Source: Citrus sinensis (lineage: Eukaryota > Streptophyta > Magnoliopsida > Sapindales > Rutaceae). Taken from it: DNA of 64,000 nucleotides. This document shows positions 48,132 to 60,709 of the stretch, piece after piece. The stretch covers positions 36,109,001-36,173,000 of the forward strand of contig NC_068560.1 in assembly GCF_022201045.2 (NCBI RefSeq), written 5' to 3'. A model generated the notes under the pieces. That model ran no database searches, was not told the origin of the DNA, and saw nothing but the letters and a program-made list of their open reading frames with translations. Each line of letters opens with the position of its first letter. The first letter of the stretch is position 1. The translations under genes were made by a program, and so were the position numbers.

Positions 48132-48459
48132 CCAAACGACCTTTGATTCAATGGGAGAAGTCTTACACTTATAATGTTGAGTGTAAGGGTTCGAGTCTCC
48201 ATAAGAGTATTATGGAGGTTAGTTTCAGTTCTTCCTCAATTATCAACTAATTGAGTGGAGACAGTCTCTCCCTTACAAAATGTGAATGGAGTAGGCACTC
48301 CTCGAATATTAGAGAGGTTTTAAAGTATTTGGGCAAGTGCTTCAGTGATTTAATGTATGACAGTAGTCCCAGTTGTTTAATACGATTGTAAATATTGTAA
48401 TTGTAATGTCTGATGTAATATCAATACAATATCTGTATAACAGAATTAAAAAAAAAAAG
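48132..48459 (+). mobile_element. tRNA-derived SINE
   Basis: The 328-bp insert is bracketed by a perfect 15-bp duplication and ends in an A11 tail, the signature of LINE-assisted retrotransposition. Near the 5' end lie an RNA polymerase III box A-like sequence TGATTCAATGG (48144-48154, 10 of 11 consensus positions) and box B-like GGTTCGAGTCT (48188-48198, 10 of 11), 33 nt apart, as in tRNA genes. It has no coding potential. The intact duplication suggests a fairly recent insertion. Confidence 0.88.
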
Positions 48460-49558
48460 CTTTACGTAATTATATTTAAGATCAAACATATAATTCTGAT
48501 TAAACCCAACTAATGTTTCTCTCTTTTGCACAAGAACACGATTCAAGAATCAATCTCCAATCCCTTATGCCAATCATAAAGTCTTATATGCCAAAAATCA
48601 CTTTTACAATTAATTTTTTTAAAAAAAATATAGTGTTTTATATTCAGCTTACTTGTTCATCTACTTAATTGGCAGTCAACCAACCACAAAATTGGAGATT
48701 TACAGGACCAAAAATGCAAAGGTCCACGTTGAAATCAGCACCAGTGCTCCCAAACTGTACCTAAGCTGCCTCCCGCAGTGATGATTTAGTCCTTTTCGAT
48801 TAAATATATGATTAATTTAGATAATAAAATTAATTATCATCAAATCACTTCTATTACTGTTAAAAAAAATTCTTTTAAAAATCTCAACTTACCTCTCACT
48901 TTTGTTTAAAAAAAAAAATCATTAACCCACTCTTTTTTGTTTTCATCTTTAAAGAAAATGAAATGACTTTAAAATATTTCATGAAATTTTTTGAATAGAG
49001 GGATGATTTGAAAAAAAAAAAAAGGGTTAAAAAAAGAATAATCCGAAACCTACCTTAAAAACTACACTTATAAAAGTCCAACATCCTTTTTCTCGTCGCA
49101 GGGGTCCAAGAGGGAATATTCTGTGATATACCTTAAGAAAGCGCCAGAGAATGAAGTTGTGGACCCCAGAGATAGTTGTATACAAATCAATCATTTCGTT
49201 TTCTATCGTGATGTCCGAGTCAGCAGCCGCTTTGGCCGGTTTCCATTTCTAATCTTGGTGGTTGTTGACACCTACTTGTTCCAAGAGCATGGAGCGTTCA
49301 CACTCAACATTGGTAAGGAGACTGTGCTATGAAATTAAATGGCCGCAAATCATACCAACTCATTTTGGTGTCTCAATTTCTTGCTAGGTGGAACCTTGAG
49401 AAGGCTACTGGAGAAAAACCTTCTGGTTTCTAGCTTGGACTTGGGAGTTTATTTTTATTTTTTTCTGATTTAAATTGCACCCCATCATACACGTTAAACA
49501 TGAAAGTTGCTGGAAGCATGGTGTTAATATACAAGCAGTTTAAAGTTTAAACTGTACT

Positions 49559-52500
49559 CTAAAGAAATCTAGTGGGGATATACTCATTTATCCTAAGGGG
49601 AAAACTGTAGAACTCGTCATTTCTAGAGTCGCCCTTCCTGTGCTGGAAGGGTTTCCACCAGGGGAGTCCTCTGTCGGCAACTGTATCTCTTGCATCAAGT
49701 GTGTTATCTAGCACTGTCCCAACGATCATTGCTACGGTTGGAGGTGATGAAAAGATTGTGTTCCATATGTCATTAAACTGCAAAAGGCATCCAATGATCT
49801 CTATCAACATGTATTGATATAGAGCAGAGCGCAAAAACAAAGAAAATAGCATAGATAAACATTTGAATGCTGACTAATGACCTGCACAAAGCAATATTGT
49901 CAGCCTCACAACTAAAAAGGTTTTCCCGATATAAATTCATGCTAAGAGTCAACTCAACCATTCTCATAGTAAGAGAAACCCACTGATCTCTTCAGTTTTT
50001 GCTGGGGCAAGTAAATAGAGACACCATCCCTAATTCAATCCCATGAATTTTAAGTGTGTGCACGTGTACTCATATGTGCATGAGGGCACATTCAATGCAG
50101 AGAAAGACAAATCCCCGGAGTTTTAACTTCAGTAAATTTTTTTATTTTTTTTGGGGTTTGCCAAATCAGCATCCTTTGGTTAATTGGGGGCCAAAAATGG
50201 TGATCCAACATTATCACCAAGGGATTCATATAAGGATATAAAGAGGAAATTCAAGACTAAGCCTAACTGCGGTAGGCTATAGGGGAATTTCATCATGCCT
50301 CAGAGCATGCGATTTGCATGTAGCAAATGCTCGGCTGTGCTCTAGTGCCTATCTCTTTCATGTGCAGGGCCACTGCAGATTCTAATACCATTCCATACCT
50401 ATAGTTAGTTCTCTCGCATCTTACCTTACAGGCTTACACTTCTAAATTCCAAGAGACAATGTTGTAATACAAAGTAACAAACGATACATCCAAAGATGAA
50501 GAAGGAAAATAGAAAATATAGCTTTTTCTCTGAGCAACTTACCCATCCACCACCCGTTCTAACTGGCCCATGACCATCCTCAGTGGTTTTCGAGGCAAAG
50601 TATTGAGGAATTGATATGCCAAGGAACAGAGAGAGGCCCAAAATATAAATGTTTCTCATGGAATTATTATTTGCAAACTGTATGAAAGTAATCCCAACAG
50701 CAGCTGAAAAAGGGAGGGACAATTAGCAAATTTTTGTTAAGGAATTTATGAACAGTGAAAAAATATGAAAAATTACAAAGAATTACTAACCAACTATGCC
50801 TAATAGAACACAGTATATGGCAGCAAATATTGGCAATGGAATGGATGCAAAGAAGGCACCAAACTTCCCTGAAAACATATCACAGTCAAATACAAAGTGA
50901 TAAATAAGATCAGATATCAAGTTATTATGAGGGTAGAAAAACAAACCAAATATGGAGAAAAATATCATGAACGCAGTTGAAATCTGCACCACTCTTCTGC
51001 TGCCTATGTGTGTTAGGCCGAGGAGGCCAACATTTTCCCTGCAATATCATTCAGCTGGTGAACCAGGCGAAAAAAAAAAAATTCCACGTTTTCACACGGT
51101 ACACTGCTCTACATAGATCGGTTTTACATGCTTCCTTACACAGATGCAGTAGTACCAACAAGAGAACCAAAAATTCCTTCAACCAGCATGCCAATACCCT
51201 GCACATTATTAAACACAACCAGTATTCATCTAGATGGTCAGCTAATACCAAGAATTCATTGCATATGTGAAAATATAGAGAAATAAATAAGCAAAAGAAA
51301 ATGGAGCAAAGAGCTCAGTGACAGGACCTGCAGGCCAATACTTCGGCTGAGGACATGTGCTGGAGGAGCTGTAGCACCTGCAAACCGTGATGCTGCAATA
51401 AATGTTCCAGTTGACTGCATGAAATGTTTAAGAAAGCAAATAGTTAAACAGCAGATTTCTCTACTCTGTCCAGATGAAACAAGAGGAGCAGGTTTCAAAT
51501 TTAGCCTCTGCACCATTTAGGACCCAGAATATATTTAAATTATATCCAGAACCTAAGTAACTTACATAAGGAGGTCAAAATTTTAAAATAGATAAAAATA
51601 GAAATTCATATATCAAAATTTTTGAATTGTGCTATTGAAATTCTCTGAAATAACAATTGAACCTCTGCAGATGTTACAAGTGCTGCTCCTATCATCCCAA
51701 AGACATGGCTTGCTCTGAATATGGGAGTACCCCACTGAAATGGGTAAGGAACCTTAATCCTAAATAAGAAAGAACATAAATAATGCATCAAGCAAAGAAT
51801 GATTTCTTTTTAAAGGAAAATCTCATCCATTTAAGCATGAGTGAAGCCAAATCATTTGGTTAATACCAAGGAGCAGAAGACAAAAGATAAGAACGATCTG
51901 TGCGGCAGCTCAGTTTAGTTTGCTCTGGAACATTATTGTAAGCACCAGCTGCAGTGAGGATGGCAGCAAAAGCCCAAACAACTCCAATGCAGAAAAGCAA
52001 AGCAAACCTCTCAACTATAAAGTGGGCCTTCGGATGTAAGCGCTTCAAATACTGCCAAGTACATAAGATTTTGTTATATTTAAAGAAGAATACTCGTATA
52101 GTCTTACTAATTGCGGCAATTTGAAGAAAATATATCACCTGTTGACAAATCACCAGTAGAACCAACATAGGCAGGCCGATTTCCACGCAGTTACCAAGCT
52201 GTACAAATGGCATAAAGTTATTGTCTGGATTACTATTAAATCTTCAATGCTGTGAAGATTAAAGAACCTCAATAAGAATATTACCAGAGGGAAGCCCCTC
52301 ATGAACAGACCAAGCCCAACCACACAAACAAATGGTACGATTACAATGGGACTAAAGAATCTGAAATGAGTGGAAGTAAAGAGAGACAATCAGAATAGCT
52401 AGTCACAAGATCCAACTTTCAAGAATAGGTATCCAACTATAACTAAAAAGATGCCAGAGAGCTTTGAGGATTAATTTTGATGAGAAAAAAAAATTAGATA

Positions 52501-53873
52501 ATCAAACTACACTATGGTACCTTGCTAAATTTCCCCAGGCCCCACTATATCCAAGCACAATGTTGATAAATGAAGAAACTATAAGTGATCCTTGAATAGT
52601 TCTGATTGTGTGGCGAAACCTCTGCAAGCAGCAATCATAGCATTAGTGCAATCAGAAGAGATGACAATGGCAAGGTAAAGAGTTGATAATCACAAAGCAG
52701 CTTTAGGTAATTGTGAACACGCCATGGTAACACAAGAGTTTTTATAAGTTGTAAGTTATTACTAATCCTGAACATCATCATACAAGGTCTCTTATGCGGA
52801 AAAGGAATAAATCTATGTATCTCACATACGAATGTAACATGCATCAATTTTTTTGTTTTTTTCATTTCAATTGCATCTCATTTGAACTTTCCATACATCA
52901 TGCTCAGATGTGAAGCTCCCGTCATTGTAATCATTGATGATTGACAATACTGGCAGGGTGAAAGCAGCGGATGGACCCATCACCGTAGGAAGTCTTGTCC
53001 CAAAAAGTGTTTGAAGCAGCGTATTCAGACCCGACATGAACAACAAAGATTGAATCACTCGCCCCTTATCACCCTGTTCATAGCAAACACCAAATTGAGA
53101 TAGCTTAAGCTGATATTCATTTATCTATTAGCCACAGAAAAACAGACAGTGCACATGACTTACATGGCCCCCACCCATTAGAGGCACCAGTGTACTGGAA
53201 ATTAAGACTGTTGTTCCAAGCATTACGATATAGTGTTGGAAAGCTAGTAAGAGCGCTTGAGCTGTGAAATTGGATTAATTCATCACGATTAGTTAGAAAG
53301 AAGAAAAGACTTCAGAGAGAAACTTAAATCAGAGAAGGAAAGGGTAACTGATAAGAAATTTCAGGGAAATTCTTTCTTATAGTTTAGAATAGCTGGAAGT
53401 AGCACTATAATTTACACATATTAAAAAGCAGAAAAGTCGTTTACTTGGACTAAAGAAATACAAAATGGAATCAGAACCAAAAGCATACATATGGAATCAG
53501 CAGAACTGGGATAAAAAGGAAGCCATAAAAAGAAATGACCAACAAAAAGAAGGTAATTGTCACTAGCATAGATATGCAGCAAGGCTAGACAGTTAATGCT
53601 AAAAAAAAAAAGAAAAGCAATCACTTTACTATGAAGTTATAACCATAAGTAGCTTTTGTCGCAGAATAAACAAAAAGAAGAATAAAAATATCGAGAAAAC
53701 CATGAAAAAGAGAAAAAAGAGGGAGACTGACGCCATGGAGGATTGGAGTGGATGCAGTACTGAAGCTGCTGGAGTTGCTCGGCTGGAGTCCAAATGGGAC
53801 CCCTTGAAAGTCCAAGAGACGGCGGTGCCGCCTGCGGTGGTGGAGGCGGGTGGTGGCCGGCCGTTTCCCCCAT
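49559..53873 (-). CDS. Nucleobase-ascorbate transporter (NAT/NCS2 family)
   Basis: Fourteen exons: 53873-53732, 53261-53164, 53073-52888, 52621-52521, 52360-52285, 52198-52139, 52051-51867, 51759-51663, 51414-51328, 51198-51140, 51038-50947, 50868-50791, 50703-50543, 49777-49559; 546 residues. The start MGETAGHHPPPPPQ, then EQLQQLQYCIHSNPPW, is typical of plant NATs. The conserved QH pair of TM1 is Q56-H57 in FQHYIVMLG. The NAT signature reads E365-N-V-G-L-L-G-L-T-H374, with His at the last position where the family usually has Arg, Lys or Gly. The C terminus ends in a typical tail (GLPWWKPFQHRKGDSRNDEF). The product should be a polytopic plasma-membrane purine/uracil permease; transport of ascorbate by plant members is not generally shown. 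I recall closest resemblance to the NAT1/2/3 subgroup. The frame is intact. Confidence 0.92.
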
Positions 53874-56800
53874 TTCTTCTTCTAACTACTATCTCTCCCT
53901 CTCTCTCTTTGTTATTATTTTCCTCCTTTTACAGAGAAATAAAACGAGCGTATTTGTTATTCTTCTTGAAGCTGCGAATCACCGACAGGAGAAAGATTAA
54001 TACATAGAAACTTAGAAAGATTAGAAATATATTAAACAAATAGCTTTCTTTTCTATTTGTTTTCTGACAAAAACGGAAATTTTTTTAATTACCCGAAAAG
54101 CGAAAATGGAAAAAATAAATTAAGAAGAAGAAGCTCGGGTTAGGCTCAGCTCAAGATCATTTTATTATTATTAATGAAGAGAGCTCCTCCTTCACAAAAT
54201 AAAGTACAAGGAACCTGAGAGAGAACGAGACCTGGAAGCTGGAAGATAGAAAGCAAAAGAGGCGAGAGTTTGGATTACGTTAAGGTTGTCTTGTATCGAA
54301 GCATATGATATAATTTATTCAAATGAAAATCCTTTTCATATTTTATACGTAGATCGTAACGTATGGGCGGGCGCAGCACAACACGTGAGTCTTCACTGCC
54401 ACTGTAGGGCCTTCAACGAGCTTGCACTTCTTACAAGCTTTCTACTCGTTATATTTTAACGTTCAACTTCCTTCGAATTACCGTTTTGCCATCTTAAAAA
54501 TTGGGACTTGTTCTGGGCAAAGTGTATATTCTCTCCCATGCGTGTTTTTGTTATGTCTGCTTATCAATTAACAAGTAGAAACCACATCCACGTGGGTACA
54601 GTGTATACGCGGGAGCACCCAAATCTTTTTCTTATCAATTGAGTACCCTCCAAGTTTTAAGTTGTCTACTTTTCTTTTGTTTACCTCATTTTGGCAAATA
54701 GAAGCGATGTTACTGAGAAGTTAACTAATCAATTAACTTATCTTAATCATCTCCCTAATATTATTATTTCTATTGAACTGATTTTAACCCATAATTAGGA
54801 AAGAACTCGACAAATGGCAATGAATAAAGGCCCGGGATGAGATCGTTATTCTACTCCATTCGATACAAAAAAGCTTATTTGATGTGTGAAATGGCTCATA
54901 ATTGGAATTAATTGGACCTTTTTCTTTTTGGGTCCATTAAGCTAACTCAAATCAGTGTCACAATCATGATGTTTTTTTTTTCTTTTATCTTCTTATCTTT
55001 TTCGCAATTAATCAATCGTGATGGCTTTGAAAAAATAGCTTAATTAAAGGATTGCAATCATGCAAAAAGCGTAAAATATACACCACCAAATTAAAAATGG
55101 CCTAATTGTATGCCAATCTTCTTTTGGATCACTCATTAGTCAAATCAAGCTTAAAACTATTCCCAAATTACAGTGATCGGGCATGAAATCAATCACCGAC
55201 TAACAGATAAGCAGAGGCTACAGCACCGTCCAGCCTTCAAAGTTTTCATTTATACCCTTACGTTTTGTAATTTTTCTATATTATAGCAATATTTTATTTT
55301 ATTTTCAAATATATCCTCAGTTCAACCCTTTTTTTAATTACAGTTAGGGATTTTATTTTATTAAATGAATTGTATATTTATTGAATAAATTGAAATCATT
55401 AGGAGACTAAATGTTAATATTGCTCTAACTTGTTATAAAAAAGGTTATGATTTGGTCTGATTAAGGGGGAAAAAAAGTATGTCAATGTGTATTATAGCAT
55501 TGTTATTAGGAGTAGTTTTACAAATAAGAAAAATCCTTTTACTTTACTTTAATGAAGTAATGAATAAAAAAAAATACATATTTCAATCCAATGTGTCTTT
55601 CCTTATAATTTATTAAAATTTGTGTTATTCTATTTTTTTTAACGTATTTCTTACTTTAGGAAGTAAGGGATCTTTTATTGGAGAGTGCGACTATTGTCAA
55701 TAATATTAGAAAATCACAATATCATATAATAATAATTATTATTATTATTAATATTTTTATAATTTTATAGCTTATTTCCTTCACAGTCATACTCGATTTT
55801 TTTTCTTTTCATTAAATTAAATTATTTAAATATGTCACATTCTCTGTCACTAAAATAAAAAAGAAATTCATAAATAATCTTTTTACTGTATGATTTTAAT
55901 CATTTTAATAATATAAACTTATTTATTGTATTGTTATCATTCTTTTATTAAATATATATATTTTACTAAGATTTTTAATATGGCATTACTTAATATAAAT
56001 ATTACTTTTAGAGCATCTTCAAAAGATTCTATTAATTTTACCCTTCAAATGTCTATTTGCTTACCTATGTGATAAAAAAAAGAGTGAAAAATATATGTTA
56101 TTTTTCAAAAGACTCTTCAAATGAAAATAAGTTAATATTATTTTAATTAAATAAATTTTTTACAAATGAAAAATAAATAGTAATTAAAGCACTTCTCTCT
56201 CTAATAAAAAGTAATGAAATATAAATTAAAGAGGGAGAAAGTAATTTTATAAAATTAAAGAAAAAAACTATTTTTTATTTAAAAATCTTAATTAAAGTAT
56301 ATTTTGTAATCTTAAATGTTGGTAGGATTCTTTAAATAAATAATAAAATATTATTTAAAAAACTTTTAGAAATGCCCTTACTCTTTTATATAAATCTACG
56401 TTCACGCAAACATTTATTATATATTTATAAATTAAGTCAAAACAATAAAAAGCCCCTTATTCCAGCCCTGGAGATAAGGCACTTGATTGCCTGTACCTGA
56501 AAAGCCATGAGAAAAAGCTTTGATAGGATTATAGTACGAAGCGGGAATTTCCAACGGCCAACAATGGTGTTAATGTGAATTTGGAAGAAAAAGGGTGTCA
56601 AATACGGTATTCAAATAGTTAAGGAGAGGGACTGGGAACCGGCGAGCCATATCTTGAGACAGAGAGAGGCTTAAAATTTCGAGCCAGCCACGTGAAGGCC
56701 ATGCGATGAGTGGGGCGCTGCTGCATCCTGCATGCATATTGTTGTTGTGATTATTTTATTCCTAACTACTTCATAACTAATTAAGTACATGCCGCTAGAG

Positions 56801-57653
56801 CCAAATCTATCAAAAGATATAATTTTCAGTACAGGCGATGGCACCGACCACAGAAGCCTTCTGATACCGATCTGTGCTCCATCGATATTTAAATGCAAAT
56901 AAAGTCGACGCCAAATTGGGTTTCAGGTACCCAAAATCCCACTCTACAATCGATATCTTCGGCTTTTGTAGATGCATCAAACCTGGATCTAGATCACCTT
57001 TTGAATCATATGCTATATTTGCTTTGTCAAACCCGGAACACCTAAGTTAATGAACCTGCTGCTGCTGCTGCTCATTTTTCTTCTGAATCATTGCAGGCAG
57101 ATGGAGTAGACTTTGAAATAAGAAATACAGCAAACAATGTCTCTTATGTATAGGTATCTAACGGAACTTAAGACTAAGGCACAACTGTTTGAAAATTAAA
57201 ATCAAACAAGGATAATGGCGAGTCAATATCTTTTAATCTGGAAAAGGGGAAATTTTCAGAGTTCATCACATTGCAAATTCACAGTCTTGCATCCACTGTT
57301 ATCTAGTTTGAATAACAAATAAAGCCTTTGGACAAAAGCACAGAGAACATCTCATATGGAAGCAAAAACTGTGTAAAACAACATACCTAAATTTTAGGTG
57401 TCATTACAAACACATTGTCTAGCAAATAAAGGCATTACAAGAGCAAGGCAAAGAACATCAGGGGCATGCACAAACCGAAACTAACACAAAACTCAAACTA
57501 AGTGTCATGGCCCCAAACTGAACAATCCCATAGACCACTGTGGGATCTTTGAAAGATTAGCACATGACAGCACACATACAGTATACCAAATTATTTAGGT
57601 TATAAACACTGTTAGATTGGATATACTTGCTCATTTTTCGTTATGAGTATTAA
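53874..57653. other. NAT promoter side and 3' flank of the serpin
   Basis: The part near 53874-54300 probably contains the NAT leader and promoter (minus strand). From 55300 to 56400 the DNA is extremely AT-rich, with MITE-like ends near 56011 (AGAGCATCTTCAAAAGA) and 56380 (AGAAATGCCCTTACT), too weak to call firmly. The serpin 3' untranslated region lies within the last few hundred bases. No gene is supported. Confidence 0.4.
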
Positions 57654-60600
57654 TCAGCCAGCAAGAGGATTGAGGACATGACCAGTGAACATCACCAAAC
57701 CAGTCATGTCTTCTCTTATCATGAACACAAATGGGTGGTCAGCTACAAAATCTATCTTATCTGAAAGAACTATCGACCTAAGTACTACAGTAGCTGCCGA
57801 AGCAGCTGCAGCTTCCGTTCCTTCTTCATTAACTTCTATGAAGGACTTCTGGAAGATACTTGAAACATATAGGTTCTTACCCACAGGGGAATCCACCATC
57901 TCTGCCAAACCACCTCCTTCACCAGAAAAAGGCAACACTAGTCCTAATCCCTTGAGGACTTTAGAAACTTCACTCCCAAAAGAAATCTTAAACCTAGGAA
58001 TCCTGAAGTCGCCCACTTCTACTCTTTGGGATGGAAGGTGGTGGTCTAAAAACTTAGATTCAGATCCCATCTTCTCTAGTAAAGTTGGCAGCCCATCTTT
58101 TGCATCCGGAAGGAAAAAGTACATGGAGAAACGGCGTTTATCCTCACCTTGTTTGTAAGGAAGCCCTAAAACTTTGAAACCATCAAAGGCACTCACAAAC
58201 TGATTCTTCTTGCTAGTCATGAAAGGCACTTTAATGGAGCCTCCATTGAGAAGGTGAAAGTCATAGTCTTTTGTCTTTGATGAATCAAATGTTTCATTCC
58301 AAGCTCCTTTGAAGTATAGTGCATTTGCAAAGATGAGCCTGGTTGAATTGTCAACTGAACCAGGAGGAAGAACCTCCTTAACAAGGCCATTGGTCTCCTT
58401 CTCAGCCCACATATTCACTTCTCTGGATACTTCAGCAGCCTTTTAAAGATGCCATCAACAAAAAAAACAGAAAATGAGAATATTCATCATAGCAGCGCCC
58501 AAACAACCAGGCGGAACCAGCATGTAACACTAAATAAACACTGCAAGCTAAGTGAAGCACATTCATCATTCAGGCAACTAAATAAACACTGCAAGGTAAG
58601 TAAAGCATCGCCAATATAAGGCTCCCAAGGTACCTGTCGAAAGTTTAACAAAATAAAATTCATCATAGCATTTGCATCCAAGTTCAATGTTAAGGGCAAA
58701 AATAAAATTATGCCATAAATCGTATTGCATTTGATGAAAACTGAGGACCCAAAACAACGTTCGTGCTAGAAGCCATCTAACGTGTAAAGTCATGCCACAA
58801 GCTAAATGTTCAAATAAGCTAAGGGTATGTTTGGGATTGCTTTAGATTCTGAAGCAATCATTTTCCCATTGGATTTTGAAATAATCAGCTTTGGAAATAA
58901 TTTTCAAAATGTTTGGTAAATTTAGATTATGATACAATCATTTCTAAAATAATTTGTTAAATGTGTTTGATAAATCAATATTAAAATTAGAATGTTTATA
59001 TACAATGACTAAAATATACAAATCTTGTTATATCATAAAACGATATAGAATCTTTGGTTTTAATTAAAATTTTAAATGTATTCATTAATTACTTATTAAA
59101 AATATATAATCAATTTATCTTTCCATAAATAAACTAATTCAATAAGTAAATATTTGTATGCAATAATAAAAAAAATATCAGAGTTTCCATTGCCAGCGCC
59201 GGTGCCATCGCCGACGTTCAAAAACATTTAACGGATATTGATTAAATAGGTATCACCAATCACAAATTTCATACTCTACTCAATGGTAGAATTTTCCCCA
59301 GTATCGGAGGTGCAGTGACAGAGAACGCGCCACCCTAACTACACGGCCACCATTAACTTGGCTTTGAAACCACCATAGTCATGGTCAAATGTTGTCGATC
59401 TGTTCGATGACAGCGGTGGTGCACCCTAATTCCTTGTGATTTGGTGGCGGCGTAGAGGTGGCTGGAGTAATTTCTTAAGCGCGTGCACGGCCATAATATC
59501 TCCTAAGAAGTTTGTTTGACGAATGCCAGTGATGGCGCCGAACGTCACCAGTATTTTTTATTTTATTTTGTTTTGTTAAATTTGAAAATGATTAGAAATA
59601 ATAATAATTAGTTATATTATTTCAATTTCCAGATAATTTTGAAAATATATAATTAAAGTAAGATAATTTAGGTATGAAATATTACAAAATCAGATTCCTA
59701 AAAATTTAGACTTTTAGAAGCTACTTTCATAAGCTTTCATAATCTAATTATTTGATAATTAGATTTTCAAACAATTCATTTTTTATAGTGTTTATCAAAC
59801 ACTTTTTGGATGTTAAAGTGTTTCGATTATTTGACAACCTAAAGCAATCTCAAACATGCTCTAAATGAACAAGGAAGCTAAACGTACAAACTACGTTTTC
59901 TAAGCTGAAGAAGACGGTCATGAGCAATTCTCCAATTTGATCAATAAAACAAGCTACAACATTGCTTTGGAGGGCTCAGATCCTTGTACAGTTATTTTCT
60001 AGCTACTCATTGCGTTCATTTCAAAAGGGCACGATGGTTGCAACCATTTGTTCCTAATAAAATATCAGCAAGCAGCAGAATACATGCCAAAGCACTACTA
60101 AAGACTAAAAGTAATTATCAAAGCATTTTTACAGCCTAAATTACTACTCGCAAGAGTTTCCCAGAGTTGATTGCTAAAACTAAATAATGTCTTTATAATG
60201 ATCCACAATTTACCAAAACGCAACGTACTGACTCAAAACAATAGATTGCGGATGCCAACAATTCAAGTAAATTTAGGTCCTTCATGAATAACAGTAGTGT
60301 ACTAACTGAGAGTTTTTACCTTGGTTTGGAAATCGACTTGATTAGAAGCAGCCTTGTAGACGTTGTCCACAACCTGTTTGAAAGTATTCTTGAGAGAAAG
60401 TGACTCATCAATCCAAACACCATTGGCCACCGACAAGCGGGGCCCGCCGCTAGGACTTCCGTCGGCAAAAACGACGGCGACGAGTTCGGAGGCGAAGGCG
60501 TTAAGTTGGTCGTTGGATTTGGACTTGAGAAAAGAGAGCAACTGGTCGAGAGTGGGGCCCTTGGATCCAGCCGAGATCAGGCTCAGCAGCACATGGATCG

Positions 60601-60709
60601 ATGACGGCGAGAAGACTAGGTTCGAGTCTTTAGCTTCGGTTAGGGCAACGTGCTTTGTTAGAGACAAAGCGACGTCGGTTTGGTTGCTGATTGATTCACG
60701 TACGTCCAT
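57654..60709 (-). CDS. Inhibitory plant serpin (serpin-ZX type, LR reactive centre)
   Basis: Two exons, 60709-60320 (130 codons exactly) and 58439-57654, give 391 residues, the usual plant serpin length; the single intron falls in phase 0. The start at 60709 (MDVRESISNQTDVAL) is the typical plant serpin N terminus. The reactive-centre hinge EEGTEAAAASAATVV (335-349) has P17 Glu, P15 Gly and small residues from P12 to P9, as required for loop insertion. Counting from there, P2-P1-P1' are L350-R351-S352. LR serpins such as Arabidopsis Serpin1 inhibit trypsin-like proteases and metacaspases. The C-terminal FVADHPFVFMIREDMTG block is present. No signal peptide is visible, so a cytosolic location is likely. 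The gene is intact. Confidence 0.95.
58823..59861. mobile_element. PIF/Harbinger-like element in the serpin intron
   Basis: The left end GGGTATGTTTGGGATTGCTT matches the reverse complement of the right end, GAGCATGTTTGAGATTGCTT. The flanking bases are TAA at 58820-58822 and TAA at 59862-59864, a 3-bp duplication typical of PIF/Harbinger. The middle (about 59190-59530) is unusually GC-rich for this window (GCCAGCGCCGGTGCC) and may be captured or nested sequence. No transposase frame is evident. It makes up about 55 percent of the serpin intron. Confidence 0.7.

Larger units (their letters stand above)
47142..49558. other. Intergenic region between ADR1-like and NAT genes
   Basis: Both genes end here (convergent). 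The stretch holds the tRNA-derived SINE (48132-48459) and AT-rich DNA. An open frame at 49123-49332 (+) lies close to the transporter's 3' end; it has no recognisable domain and I do not call it. Confidence 0.45.

Noticed and set aside
49123-49332. 69-codon plus-strand frame beyond the transporter 3' end
   Set aside because: Low-complexity flanks, no family resemblance, and it lies next to another gene's untranslated region.
56011-56390. Possible MITE with GAGCATCTTC-type ends
   Set aside because: The two ends match poorly and no target duplication is visible; mentioned only in the intergenic note.
57685-58158. 157-codon plus-strand open frame opposite serpin exon 2
   Set aside because: It is the antisense shadow of a well-supported serpin exon, with no domain, no splice context and no supporting composition.
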